45,343 nucleotides of DNA, taken from NCBI GenBank assembly GCA_013361065.1, contig JABWAK010000010.1, positions 1 through 45,343 of the forward strand. Direction: 5' to 3'. The translations under genes were made by a program, and so were the position numbers. Below the pieces are notes generated by a model. That model was not told the DNA's origin and did no database searches. It was given only the letters and a program-made list of their open reading frames with translations. This DNA comes from Bacteroidota bacterium (GTDB lineage Bacteria > Bacteroidota > Ignavibacteria > UBA10030 > UBA8401). Shown piece by piece: positions 27,435 to 36,541 of the stretch; position 1 is the first letter of the stretch; the number at the start of each line of letters is the position of its first letter.

Positions 27435-29441
27435 ATGAAGGCAGGACGGCTCATCCTGCTCCTCCTGGCGGTTTCGTTCGTCACCGCCGGAGAGCAGACA
27501 GAGAAATATTGGATCTATTTTACGGCGAAGGACCGTTCGGTCCTTTCCAAGCAGGCATCGCCGGCGGAGATCACGGCGGTGACAGGTGTCTCGCCGCGTG
27601 CACTGGCACGCCGCGCGAAGATGGGGCAGACGTCCGTCGCACCGGAGGACCTGCCGGTGGACGCAGCGAGCCTGCAGCGCCTGAAGGAACAGGGAGTGGA
27701 GGTGCAGAACACCTCCCGCTGGTTCAATGCGGCCACAGCGTACCTCACGGCGGCACAGAAGGATGCGGTGATGCGGCTTCCGTTCGTTGTTCGGGTGGAA
27801 CCGGTCGCTCGTTTCCGCAGGGCGGATGCACCGGTGACCGATGCACCGCCGGCAGCGGCATCCAAAGCAGCAGCGAATAAATTCTCCTACGGCAGTTCCC
27901 AGACGCAGATGAATCTGATGAACGCCATTGCGGTGCACAACATCGGCGTCTCCGGGCGCGGTGTGCTCGTCGGCATGCTGGATACCGGCTTCCGCTGGAA
28001 GCTGCATGAAGCGATGAAGAACATGTCGGTCATTGCCGAGTACGACTTCATCCAAAAGGACAGTGTGACGGCGAATGAAGGGAGCGACCGGAGCGATCAG
28101 GATTCCCACGGCACCTCCTGTATGTCCCTGGTGGGCGGATACTTCGACGGGAAACTGGTCAGCCCTGCCTTCAGTGCGCAGTTCATTCTCGGCAAGACGG
28201 AATATGTCCCGACCGAGACGAATGTGGAAGAGGACAACTGGGTCGCCGCCATCGAATGGATGGAAGCGAAGGGTGTGGATGTGGTGAGCAGTTCACTGGG
28301 ATACAAGGTGTTCGATGCAGGACAGAAGAGTTATGTGTACGCCGACATGAACGGCAAGACCGCCACGACCAGCAAAGCGGCGACGATCGCTGCGCGTAAA
28401 GGAGTCGTGGTGGTGAATGCGATGGGCAACGAAGGCTCCACCGGCAATCCGCCCACCATCACCGCACCCGGTGATGCGGACAGCATCATCTCGGTCGGCG
28501 CAGTGACGAGTTCCGGCGTCGTCGCCTCGTTCAGTTCCAACGGTCCCACCAGCGACGGGCGGACGAAGCCCGATGTTGCCACTCAGGGAGTGGCGACCTA
28601 TGCCACAGTGCCGTCCGGCGCCTACTCATCCAATTTCAACGGCACATCGGCGGCGACGCCGCTGGCCGCCGGTGTTGCCGCCATGCTGCTCAGCGCCCGT
28701 CCGGAACTGACGCCGATCCAGGTGCGCGATGCGATGCGTTTAACGGCCGGCAACAAATCGTCGCCGAACAATACGATCGGATGGGGCATCGTGAATGCGT
28801 ACGAAGCACTGCTGTACCACGGGATGGTCATCGGCACCGACCCGGAGGTCTCCGCCGGAACGGCGGGGGCGGTGAACGTGAGCCTCTTCGTCGTCTCGAA
28901 ATCGGTCATCGACCCGGATTCCGTGAAGCTCTATTATTCCGGGAACAACGGCGCCACGTTCACCGCCGTGCCGATGACCATCACCGAAGTGACCGATGCA
29001 GCGACCAACTCGGGCAAGTATACCGCGGTCATTCCTTCTTCCGTCACCGCTCCCAAGTTCTATGTTCGTGCCGTGGATGCCGCGAACAAACCTCGCACGA
29101 GTCCCTATGCAGCACCGGCGGACCTGTATGATGCGAAGAGCGGCACGCTCATTGTCGGACCGAAACAAGGAGTGCCGGCGTCGTTCGTACTCTATGCGAA
29201 CTATCCGAATCCGTTCAATCCCTCCACCATGATCGCGTACGATGTTCCGGCGACCGGCGCCGTCACGCTGAAGGTGTTCGATCTGCTGGGACGTGAGGTG
29301 CGGACGCTCGTACAGGAGGTGCAGAGCCCGCGTCAGTACACCGTCCGCTTCGATGCGGACGGGTTGTCGAGCGGTGTCTATTTGTACCGGCTGCAGTTGG
29401 GGGACCGCGTGCTGACCAACCGGATGGTGCTGCGGAAATAA
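27435..29441 (+). CDS. Subtilisin-like S8 serine peptidase with T9SS C-terminal sorting domain
   Basis: GVLVGMLDTGF (Asp), DSHGTSCMSLVGG (His), NGTSAATPLAAGVAAML (Ser); C-terminus NYPNPFNPSTMIAYDVPATGAVTLKVFDLLGREVRTLV...YRLQLGDRVLTNRMVLRK. Confidence 0.95.
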   Translation: MKAGRLILLLLAVSFVTAGEQTEKYWIYFTAKDRSVLSKQASPAEITAVTGVSPRALARRAKMGQTSVAPEDLPVDAASLQRLKEQGVEVQNTSRWFNAATAYLTAAQKDAVMRLPFVVRVEPVARFRRADAPVTDAPPAAASKAAANKFSYGSSQTQMNLMNAIAVHNIGVSGRGVLVGMLDTGFRWKLHEAMKNMSVIAEYDFIQKDSVTANEGSDRSDQDSHGTSCMSLVGGYFDGKLVSPAFSAQFILGKTEYVPTETNVEEDNWVAAIEWMEAKGVDVVSSSLGYKVFDAGQKSYVYADMNGKTATTSKAATIAARKGVVVVNAMGNEGSTGNPPTITAPGDADSIISVGAVTSSGVVASFSSNGPTSDGRTKPDVATQGVATYATVPSGAYSSNFNGTSAATPLAAGVAAMLLSARPELTPIQVRDAMRLTAGNKSSPNNTIGWGIVNAYEALLYHGMVIGTDPEVSAGTAGAVNVSLFVVSKSVIDPDSVKLYYSGNNGATFTAVPMTITEVTDAATNSGKYTAVIPSSVTAPKFYVRAVDAANKPRTSPYAAPADLYDAKSGTLIVGPKQGVPASFVLYANYPNPFNPSTMIAYDVPATGAVTLKVFDLLGREVRTLVQEVQSPRQYTVRFDADGLSSGVYLYRLQLGDRVLTNRMVLRK

Positions 29442-29476
29442 GGCGCGGCATCCGTCCGGAAGACGGGAGATTTTCC

Positions 29477-29506
29477 ATCCCCGGGACGTTGGTCTTGGGG
29501 ATTTTT
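29477..29506 (+). terminator. Putative rho-independent terminator of the subtilisin gene
   Basis: ATCCCC...GGGGATTTTTA 3' of stop 29441. Confidence 0.45.
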
Positions 29507-29525
29507 ATTGTACATTATTCCACTT

Positions 29526-31676
29526 ATGAGTCTCACGTTCCATACCCCGCTGTTCGTCGTCCTGCTGCTCGTGCTCGCATCGTTCGCCGTTTCGCTGTTC
29601 ATCTACCGGCACACCGTTCCGGTCGTCTCCGCGGCGATGCGCACGCTCCTGGTGATGCTCCGCGGCACCGCCGTCGCACTCATCCTGCTCGCCGTCTGCG
29701 AACCGCTCTTCAGGATCGCCTTCACGGAGGAGGAGCGGCCGGTGATCGCGCTGCTGGCGGACAATTCTCTCAGCATGGCGCAGAAGGATGGATCCGGCGA
29801 TAAAGGGAGGACTCTCACCGGTCTCCTCCGGAGCGATGCCGTGCGGACGCTCGCTGCGTCAGCGGATCTGCGGCAGTTCAGTTTCTCGCACTCCCTCGCA
29901 CCGCTCGGCCCCGACTCGCTCCCGCTCACCGGCGGTTCGACCAATATCTCCGGCGCCCTTCGCTCGGTCACCAGAACGACCGAAGGACTCCGCGGCATCA
30001 TCCTGCTGACGGACGGGAATGACAATGCCGGTTCCAATCCGTTGTACGATGCAGAGAAGAGCCGCATCCCGCTCTTCACCATCGGCATCGGCGATACGAG
30101 CGAACAGAAGGACCTCCTCCTGTCCAAACTGGTCACGAACGCCATCGGCTATGTGGATGCCGCGGCACCGGTCGAGGTTACCCTCCGTTCCTCCGGCATC
30201 GCCGGACGGAGCGTCACCATTACGCTTTCCGAGGATGGACAGAAACTCGACGAACAGCGCATCACCCTGCCGGCGGCAGACGGACCGGCCGAGACGCGCG
30301 CAGCGTTCGTGTATGCACCGAAGAAGGAAGGGACCAGGAAGCTGACCGCATCGGTCACGGCGGTGGAAGGTGAGCTGACGGTGAAGAACAACACCCGTTC
30401 GGTGATGGTGAAGGTGCTGAAGAACCGGATGAACATCGCCGTCATCGCCGGCACCGTCACACCGGACGTTGCCGCTGTGATGCAGACGATGGAAGCCGAT
30501 GCGAACATCGATGCCCATTTGTTCTACCAGCTTCCCGGCGGCGCGTTCCGTCCGCAGACGCCGGGCGAGGAACTCCAGCCCGCGCTCGCGGCTGCCGATG
30601 CGCTCATTCTGATCGGATTCCCGACCGCACAGACGACCCCTGCCGCGCTAGATATCGTGCGGCAGGCGGTGGAATCCCGTTCGCTCTCGCTGCTCTTCAT
30701 CGCCGGACGGCTGATCGATCCGGCGAAACTCCGTACGCTGGAGCCGTTCCTGCCGGTGACCGTCGCCGCAGAACGGATGGATGAACAGATGGTCCTTCCG
30801 TCCATCCCCGAACGCTACCGTCGTCATCAGCTGCTGGGGAATCAGAAGGAGACATGGGACAAACTGCCGCCGCTGTTCTATTCCCTGCCGACGTACGCTG
30901 CCAAACCGGAAGCACAGCCGGTTATCGGCGTGCGCATCCAGAATGTGAACCTCTCCCAGCCGCTCTTCGTGGTCCGCAACATCGGCAGCGCACGCTCCGC
31001 CGCTCTGCTCGGGTACGGACTGAACCGCTGGAAGGTGCTCGCCGGTTCGGCGGATGAGACGAAAGGATTCTTCGTGGACTGGTTCTCGTCGCTCGTCCGC
31101 TGGCTCGCGGTCCGCGAGGAGGACAAGTTCCTCCGCGTGGAGTTCTCCAAAGCGTTCTACGCACAGGGGGAGCAGATAGGGATGACGGCACAGGTGTACA
31201 ACGAGAGTTATCAGCCGGCCGATGATGCCGTGGTGCAGGTGGCGGTGCGTCCGCTCAGCGGGGCGGACCGGTACGAGACCGCACTGACCGGCCGCGGTGC
31301 AGGGGTGTATGAAGGAACGTTCGACGGTCTGACAGAAGGGGAGTATCAATACACCGCGGCTGCGCTGCGCGGCAGCGACACGCTCGGCACGGTGCGCGGC
31401 AGGATCTCGGTCGGCGAACAATCGGTGGAATTCGCGGAGACGAAGATGGACAAGGCGCTGCTCCAGCAGATGGCCTCCGCCTCGGGCGGACTCTATGCTG
31501 ATGCCTCTTCATTCGATGCGCTCATGGAACAGCTCCGCAGCCGTCCCGAACTGCAGGTTCGCGAGCGCGCCCAGCAGAAGGAGTATGAACTCTGGACGCA
31601 GCCGTGGTTCCTCGCCGTTGTCATCCTGCTGCTCTCCGCCGAATGGCTCCTGCGGAAGCGGAGCGGCATGCTCTGA
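29526..31676 (+). CDS. VWA-like membrane protein (BatA/glutamine amidotransferase-like class)
   Basis: N-terminal TM helices; VIALLADNSLSMAQKDG ... GIILLTDGNDNAGSNPLYDAEKSRIPLFTIGIGDT; C-terminal TM FLAVVILLLSAEWLLRKR. Confidence 0.82.
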   Translation: MSLTFHTPLFVVLLLVLASFAVSLFIYRHTVPVVSAAMRTLLVMLRGTAVALILLAVCEPLFRIAFTEEERPVIALLADNSLSMAQKDGSGDKGRTLTGLLRSDAVRTLAASADLRQFSFSHSLAPLGPDSLPLTGGSTNISGALRSVTRTTEGLRGIILLTDGNDNAGSNPLYDAEKSRIPLFTIGIGDTSEQKDLLLSKLVTNAIGYVDAAAPVEVTLRSSGIAGRSVTITLSEDGQKLDEQRITLPAADGPAETRAAFVYAPKKEGTRKLTASVTAVEGELTVKNNTRSVMVKVLKNRMNIAVIAGTVTPDVAAVMQTMEADANIDAHLFYQLPGGAFRPQTPGEELQPALAAADALILIGFPTAQTTPAALDIVRQAVESRSLSLLFIAGRLIDPAKLRTLEPFLPVTVAAERMDEQMVLPSIPERYRRHQLLGNQKETWDKLPPLFYSLPTYAAKPEAQPVIGVRIQNVNLSQPLFVVRNIGSARSAALLGYGLNRWKVLAGSADETKGFFVDWFSSLVRWLAVREEDKFLRVEFSKAFYAQGEQIGMTAQVYNESYQPADDAVVQVAVRPLSGADRYETALTGRGAGVYEGTFDGLTEGEYQYTAAALRGSDTLGTVRGRISVGEQSVEFAETKMDKALLQQMASASGGLYADASSFDALMEQLRSRPELQVRERAQQKEYELWTQPWFLAVVILLLSAEWLLRKRSGML

Positions 31677-31690
31677 CCCAAGAACCCACC

Positions 31691-31736
31691 GGTGACAGTC
31701 ACCGATACGCACGCGTACACAATGGTGACTGTCACC
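31691..31736. repeat. REP-like element copy 1: GGTGACAGTCACC-N20-GGTGACTGTCACC
   Basis: Two 13-bp perfect palindromes (31691-31703, 31724-31736) separated by 20 nt; same architecture at 36332 and 36433. Confidence 0.85.
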
Positions 31737-31762
31737 ATCACTACGACTTTTTGAGGCTTACA

Positions 31763-32137
31763 ATGAAACGCTCCCTCCTGATGCTCGGCAGTATGTTCGG
31801 ATTCTTCGGCGTGGCGCTCGGGGCGTTCGGTGCTCACGGACTGAAACAGCTCATCCCGCCCGAAGCGCTGACCGTCTTTGAGACCGGCGTCCGGTACCAC
31901 ATGTACCACACCTTTGCCATCCTGGCCGCTGCGCTGCTGGCGGAGAAGCAGCCCAAGATGGCCGTTGCCGGCCGGCTCTTCGGGATCGGCATCATCCTCT
32001 TCAGCGGCAGTCTCTACGCCCTTGCCGTCACCGGCATCCGCCCCCTTGGCATGATCACCCCGTTCGGCGGCGTCAGCTTCCTGGCCGGCTGGGCCTTCTT
32101 CTTCACCGCCTCCTTTAAAATGCAAAAAGGGGACTGA
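31763..32137 (+). CDS. DUF423 family membrane protein
   Basis: MKRSLLMLGSMFGFFGVALGAFGAHGLKQLIPPEALTVFETGVRYHMYHTFAILAAALL. Confidence 0.93.
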   Translation: MKRSLLMLGSMFGFFGVALGAFGAHGLKQLIPPEALTVFETGVRYHMYHTFAILAAALLAEKQPKMAVAGRLFGIGIILFSGSLYALAVTGIRPLGMITPFGGVSFLAGWAFFFTASFKMQKGD

Positions 32138-32154
32138 ACCAGTCCCCTTTTTGT
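32122..32154. terminator. Bidirectional terminator
   Basis: GCAAAAAGGGGACT-gaacc-AGTCCCCTTTTTGT; between convergent DUF423 and DUF3332 genes. Confidence 0.85.
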
Positions 32155-32172
32155 TTCCAGCCGTGATGCCGC

Positions 32173-32676
32173 TTATTTCGCTGCGAGCATCGCTTCGATC
32201 TCGGCAGCGGACTGCTGGGAGATCACTTTTCCGCTCATATCTTTGATGGTGAAGTTGCCGTTCGCATCGGATTCTGCGTAGGCGATCGCGACACCCTGAG
32301 CGTTCTTCATCGTCGCTTTGCCGTCCACCATGGCCACAGAATACTTCTGCGTACCGTAGGTGACGGTCACTTCCTTGGTCTGTTCGTTGAATGCAACGGT
32401 CGCACCGTCGTCCGCGGTCATCGTGCTGGCCATCGGATTCGTGCCGGTCCAGAACTCGATCGAGTTGAGGATGACGGAATCGATGAAGCCGGCCGTGCCG
32501 TACACCGGATAGCTGATCACCAGGTACACGAGTTCGACCACCCATTTATTGCCGAGGCTGCCGTTCCAGGCATGGACCTTCTTGGTCAGCGCGAACGAAC
32601 CGTAGCAGCCGGCCGAAGCAAGCGCCATGGTGGCAACAAGGAACAATACGGTGATCTTCTTGAACAGTTTGTTCAT
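32173..32676 (-). CDS. DUF3332 family protein, exported
   Basis: MNKLFKKITVLFLVATMALASAGCYGSFALTKKVHAWNGSLGNKWVVELVYLVISYPVYGTAGFIDSVILNSIEFWTGTNP. Confidence 0.85.
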   Translation of the reverse strand: MNKLFKKITVLFLVATMALASAGCYGSFALTKKVHAWNGSLGNKWVVELVYLVISYPVYGTAGFIDSVILNSIEFWTGTNPMASTMTADDGATVAFNEQTKEVTVTYGTQKYSVAMVDGKATMKNAQGVAIAYAESDANGNFTIKDMSGKVISQQSAAEIEAMLAAK

Positions 32677-32854
32677 GGTAACTCCTGTGATATGGATGTG
32701 GAAGTGTGGTGGATTAGTTGCTGATGCGAGTATAACGTATTTTTTTATTGATGGCAAGGAGTGACATGCTCTTTTCTCCGGAATTTTTGCTGCAGTCTGC
32801 CGGTCAATTCTCCGCTTGCATCTTCCCCGAAGATTCCTAACTTTAATGGACTGC

Positions 32855-33829
32855 ATGGCCACCATCTTTAAATATCTTGCACCGCCGGACGAGAAGCTCT
32901 TCACCCCGCGCGGCGATGCCTCCGATCCACGCATGGGGGACCTCATCCTGCGCGGCGAGAAGAAGTTCACGGATGAGATCGCCGTCGGCATCATCGGTGT
33001 TCCGACCGATGAAGGGGTGAAACGGAACGGCGGCCGTCCCGGCGCCAAGGATGGTCCTGCATCCATCCGCGCGGAACTGTACAGGCGCACGCCCTTCGTG
33101 ATCGGCAAGGAGCGGTCGCCCTCCACCGTGCCGGTGTTCGATTTCGGCGACATCATTCCCGCGAAGACGCTCGAAGCCACGCACGATATGCTCGCGGAAG
33201 TGGTCCATGCCCTCTGCAATGCCGGTATCGTTCCGGTGGTGCTCGGCGGCGGTCACGACATCGCCTATCCGAACTTCGCCGGATTCTCGAAAGGGAGGAA
33301 GCAGGTCGGCGTCATCAACATCGATACGCATCTGGATTACCGGAAACCGATCCCCAAACGGAACAGCGGAACGTCGTTCCGGCAGATGCTGGACCAGCAT
33401 ATGAGCCCGCTCCACGCCATGAATCTGGTGGAGATCGGCATCCAGTCCTTTGCCAATGCGGCGGACCATTACACCGAACTGCTGGAACGGGGAGCGACGA
33501 TCTTCTCCCTGCGCGATGTGCGGCAGGATGGCATCGCAAAAGTGCTGGACCTGGCCTACGAACTCGCCTCTTCTTCCAACGATGCGCTCTATATTAGTTT
33601 CGATCTGGATGCGGTCCACAGCGCCGATGCCCCCGGTGTCAGCGAACCGCTTCCCACCGGTCTCACGCCGGAAGAGTTCCTCACTGCTGCACTCTTCGCC
33701 GGGAAACGGCGCAAGACGAAACTCATCGATATCGTGGAACTGAATCCCAAGTTCGATATCGACAACCGTACGGCCAAGCTCGCTGCCCTCGCCGTGATGT
33801 ACTTCCTGACCGGCTTCGCCAACCGCTGA
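32855..33829 (+). CDS. Arginase/agmatinase/formimidoylglutamase family protein
   Basis: IIGVPTDEGVKRNGGRPGAKDGPASIRAELY; VVLGGGHDIAYPNF; VINIDTHLDYRKP; ISFDLDAVHSADAPGVSEPLPTGLTPEE. Confidence 0.92.
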   Translation: MATIFKYLAPPDEKLFTPRGDASDPRMGDLILRGEKKFTDEIAVGIIGVPTDEGVKRNGGRPGAKDGPASIRAELYRRTPFVIGKERSPSTVPVFDFGDIIPAKTLEATHDMLAEVVHALCNAGIVPVVLGGGHDIAYPNFAGFSKGRKQVGVINIDTHLDYRKPIPKRNSGTSFRQMLDQHMSPLHAMNLVEIGIQSFANAADHYTELLERGATIFSLRDVRQDGIAKVLDLAYELASSSNDALYISFDLDAVHSADAPGVSEPLPTGLTPEEFLTAALFAGKRRKTKLIDIVELNPKFDIDNRTAKLAALAVMYFLTGFANR

Positions 33830-33854
33830 CCGGTTGCGGTATCCCCTGCCACCT

Positions 33855-33885
33855 CAAAAAAAAGGCCGGCACTCCGGCCGGCCCG
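33855..33885. terminator. Hairpin terminator between convergent genes
   Basis: A-tract then GGCCGG-cact-CCGGCC. Confidence 0.6.
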
Positions 33886-33907
33886 TCGTACTCCAACGCT
33901 CAACCGC

Positions 33908-34669
33908 TTACAGCTTCGCACGTAACGTGATCATCCCGACATTCGTCGTCTGTCCTGAAACGACGGAGATATTGGTCAGTGTTGTGTCATAGAACATCGC
34001 ATTACCGGAGACGATCGTCAGACTGTAGGTGCCCGGTTTGGCATACATGATCCGGAACGAGTTGTTCGCACCGGTCACCGTTCCCAGCGTATCCCCGTTG
34101 CCGTACGCCGTCACCGAGGAGCGGACGTTCACGATTCCCTGGATGTATCCTGTGGACGAGGTGCTCAGCACTCTGATCACCGGTTTCATCACCAGTCCTG
34201 CGCCGGTCATCACCAGGGAGCGCCCCGCATCGAAATCGAGCACCAGCGATGTGGTGACGTTCGCCGAGAGTTCCGCATGGATGTTCAGGATGATCTGATC
34301 GCCGGGCACTTTCAGGGAGAGCCGCACGCCTCCTGCGTAGACCCAGCACGAATCGGATAGCGTCAGCCGCAGCTGGGAGTAGAGTCCGGTCGAGAGTTTC
34401 GCTTCCCCGATCACCGCTTCCGCTCCGTTCACCAGCGCCAGCAGATTGTACGTCCGCACGCCGCTGCTCAATGTGATCCATCCGCTGGTGTTGCTGTGGA
34501 CGGACACGTCCGTGACTGTGATGATGACGGAATCGTACGAGCTTGCCGGAGCGTCGACCATCCGCACCTGCATGGTCCCCTCGCCGTTCGCGGAGGAGGG
34601 ACCGTCATCCGATGCACACCCGCCCACGGCGAGCAGTGCAAGCAGTGTGAAAAGATTCAGCTGTTTCAT
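33908..34669 (-). CDS. DUF4382 domain lipoprotein
   Basis: Lipobox LLAVGGCASDD; MQVRMVDAPASSYDSVIITVTDVSVHSNTSGWITLSSGVRTYNLLALVNGAEAVIGEAKLSTGLYSQLRLTL. Confidence 0.87.
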   Translation of the reverse strand: MKQLNLFTLLALLAVGGCASDDGPSSANGEGTMQVRMVDAPASSYDSVIITVTDVSVHSNTSGWITLSSGVRTYNLLALVNGAEAVIGEAKLSTGLYSQLRLTLSDSCWVYAGGVRLSLKVPGDQIILNIHAELSANVTTSLVLDFDAGRSLVMTGAGLVMKPVIRVLSTSSTGYIQGIVNVRSSVTAYGNGDTLGTVTGANNSFRIMYAKPGTYSLTIVSGNAMFYDTTLTNISVVSGQTTNVGMITLRAKL

Positions 34670-35014
34670 AGGTGGATCCTTCCCGTTGTGAACTGATCGT
34701 TCCGGTTATTCCGGAATCTCTGCCCGCAAGTAAACAGGATCCGCCGCCGGATGCAGTGATGGTCTTCATCAACTCCGTGCATAGTGCCGCGCAGATCCTG
34801 CGCACCGATGGAAGCGCGCTGTTGATGCGGTGAGAAGGACGGTGCGGACAACGGTGAGGGATCGAAGTGACCGCAGGAACGGCGTTACGTTGTGACAACG
34901 AACATCACCGGGAGATGCACCGCAGCGCTCAGGTCTCCGGGCGAAGCCCCCTTCTTATCACAAATAATCGTATCTTCGTGGGAGTGGATCATTGACCATG
35001 AAGAGGAGACCGCC

Positions 35015-35254
35015 ATGCCTGAGCAACAGACCATCGAACTGCGCTGCAGCAAGAATCCGGACGGCAAGTACAACGCACGGACGTTCATCAACGGGAAGGA
35101 AGTGAAGGGGAAGGAGTTCAGTGTGAACCGGGGGGACCAGTTCTCTCTGGTGCTGGTCTACCATCAGATCAAGAAACAGTATGCCGGCGCCGCGGTGCAG
35201 ATCAAAGGGGTGGACAAGAACACCGAGGCAAGCATCCTTCATTCGGAGCTGTGA
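35015..35254 (+). CDS. Hypothetical small protein
   Basis: MPEQQTIELRCSKNPDGKYNARTFINGKEVKGKEFSVNRGDQFSLVLVYHQIKKQYAGAAVQIKGVDKNTEASILHSEL; GAGGAG-type RBS upstream. Confidence 0.6.
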   Translation: MPEQQTIELRCSKNPDGKYNARTFINGKEVKGKEFSVNRGDQFSLVLVYHQIKKQYAGAAVQIKGVDKNTEASILHSEL

Positions 35255-35319
35255 CAGGACGGTGCATCCCGGCGGACATGCCGGTATCTGTCCTGCCCCT
35301 GCCGCTCACGGCGATCCGG

Positions 35320-35640
35320 TCATTCATTCCCCGGCGGATTGTAATTGCCGACAAGATCGGACTCGATGTTGAGGCGTTTCTTCTTGTCCTCTTCGAAGTG
35401 AACGCAGATGCAGTTCGCATCGTAGCGGGCCAGCAGATGGTCCTTCACACCGTCGAATTGTTTGCCGAGGTTGTCGGTCTCGCCGACGAAGATATGTTTG
35501 TGGGAGACCTTGTTCATCGCGTCGGTCGTGCGCCGGGTGATGACATACACCGCCGCTTCCTGCCTGAACAAGGTCGTGATCGGATGGATGGCGAACGAAT
35601 ACTTCTTTCCTGACTCTCCGCGGAACGCGATCTGTGCCAT
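35320..35640 (-). CDS. Small protein resembling a degenerate GIY-YIG domain
   Basis: AAVYVITRR...HKHIFVGETDNLGKQF...RLNIESDLVGNYNPPGNE mimics GIY / YIGETxNL / E..L...YNPPCN landmarks. Confidence 0.55.
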   Translation of the reverse strand: MAQIAFRGESGKKYSFAIHPITTLFRQEAAVYVITRRTTDAMNKVSHKHIFVGETDNLGKQFDGVKDHLLARYDANCICVHFEEDKKKRLNIESDLVGNYNPPGNE

Positions 35641-35767
35641 AGCTCTCTCCTTGTCCCTCCAATATCGTCATTTTCGCCGCCAATACCTACGACCGCGTTG
35701 CCGGCCCCGCCGTACATGAAGGACCCGGCTCATACAGACGCCGGGTCGGTAGGGAATTCGGTCCTGC

Positions 35768-36181
35768 TTACTCGTTCACGCTCAGCAGCTGATGCTGCAT
35801 CCGCCGTGCGGCAGCATGGAAGAACCCTGCTTCATCCGCATCGAGCACATCCCGTTCCTCGGCATACCAGGACGGATTCTCCAGGAAGGAGAGCACCACA
35901 TATGCTTTGTAGCGGGTGGTGCCGGAAGGATGGTTCTCGCGGACCGTTTCCACTTCTTCCGTCAGCACCGTCAGATCCGCCGCGGGATACCGCAGGCGCA
36001 GCAGCGCCGTCATCCGCAGCGCGGATTCCACGGCACCGGTGTTGCCGGAACGGAGGGCGTTGACGAGATTCCCGGCGATCCGGATGCTCTTGGTCTGTTC
36101 GGTGGAAGGATTCGTCTGGGCGTGTGCGGCGGTGAGTGCGATCAGGGCGATGGCGGCGATGGTGATGATCTGCTGTTTCAT
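35768..36181 (-). CDS. Hypothetical secreted protein
   Basis: MKQQIITIAAIALIALTAAHAQ signal peptide; HEAT-like helical remainder, no domain recognised. Confidence 0.6.
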   Translation of the reverse strand: MKQQIITIAAIALIALTAAHAQTNPSTEQTKSIRIAGNLVNALRSGNTGAVESALRMTALLRLRYPAADLTVLTEEVETVRENHPSGTTRYKAYVVLSFLENPSWYAEERDVLDADEAGFFHAAARRMQHQLLSVNE

Positions 36182-36331
36182 GGCGTCCTCCGTTGATGAT
36201 GTCCGGTGCAGCGTGATTTCGTAGCACAAAGAACGTCAAAAACAATGTGGAAGATGTGCCGTTCCCGTCAACAGTTGTAAAAAGATGTCATCATACAGAA
36301 CAAATAGAACCCATCATCGGCAGGTCGGCGT

Positions 36332-36384
36332 GGTGACTGTCTCCGGCATGAAAGCGTAAACAAGGGTGACAGTCACCCTCGGAT
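36332..36384. repeat. REP-like element copy 2: GGTGACTGTCTCC-N20-GGTGACAGTCACC-CTCGGAT
   Basis: Same 13-20-13 architecture, first palindrome with one mismatch. Confidence 0.85.
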
Positions 36385-36432
36385 TGATCCCCAAACGAAC
36401 CCCAAAACATCACAGCAGAGCACGTGCACTCC

Positions 36433-36485
36433 GGTGACTGTCACCGGCACGAAAGAGCAAGCCAGGGTGACAGTCACCCTCGGAT
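36433..36485. repeat. REP-like element copy 3: GGTGACTGTCACC-N20-GGTGACAGTCACC-CTCGGAT
   Basis: Near-identical tandem neighbour of copy 2, 48 nt apart. Confidence 0.87.
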
Positions 36486-36541
36486 ATGAACGCGCGATTC
36501 CCCATTGTCCGTTCGGTGATTTTCCCCTACATTCTTCCACC

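Noticed and set aside
34889-34899. GTTGTGACAAC palindrome as an operator
   Set aside because: Too short and single-copy to support a regulator-binding claim.
36332-36485. Two near-identical ~50-bp units resembling a minimal CRISPR array
   Set aside because: Only two units, internal palindromes with 20-nt conserved rather than unique spacers, no cas genes; better explained as REP-like elements.
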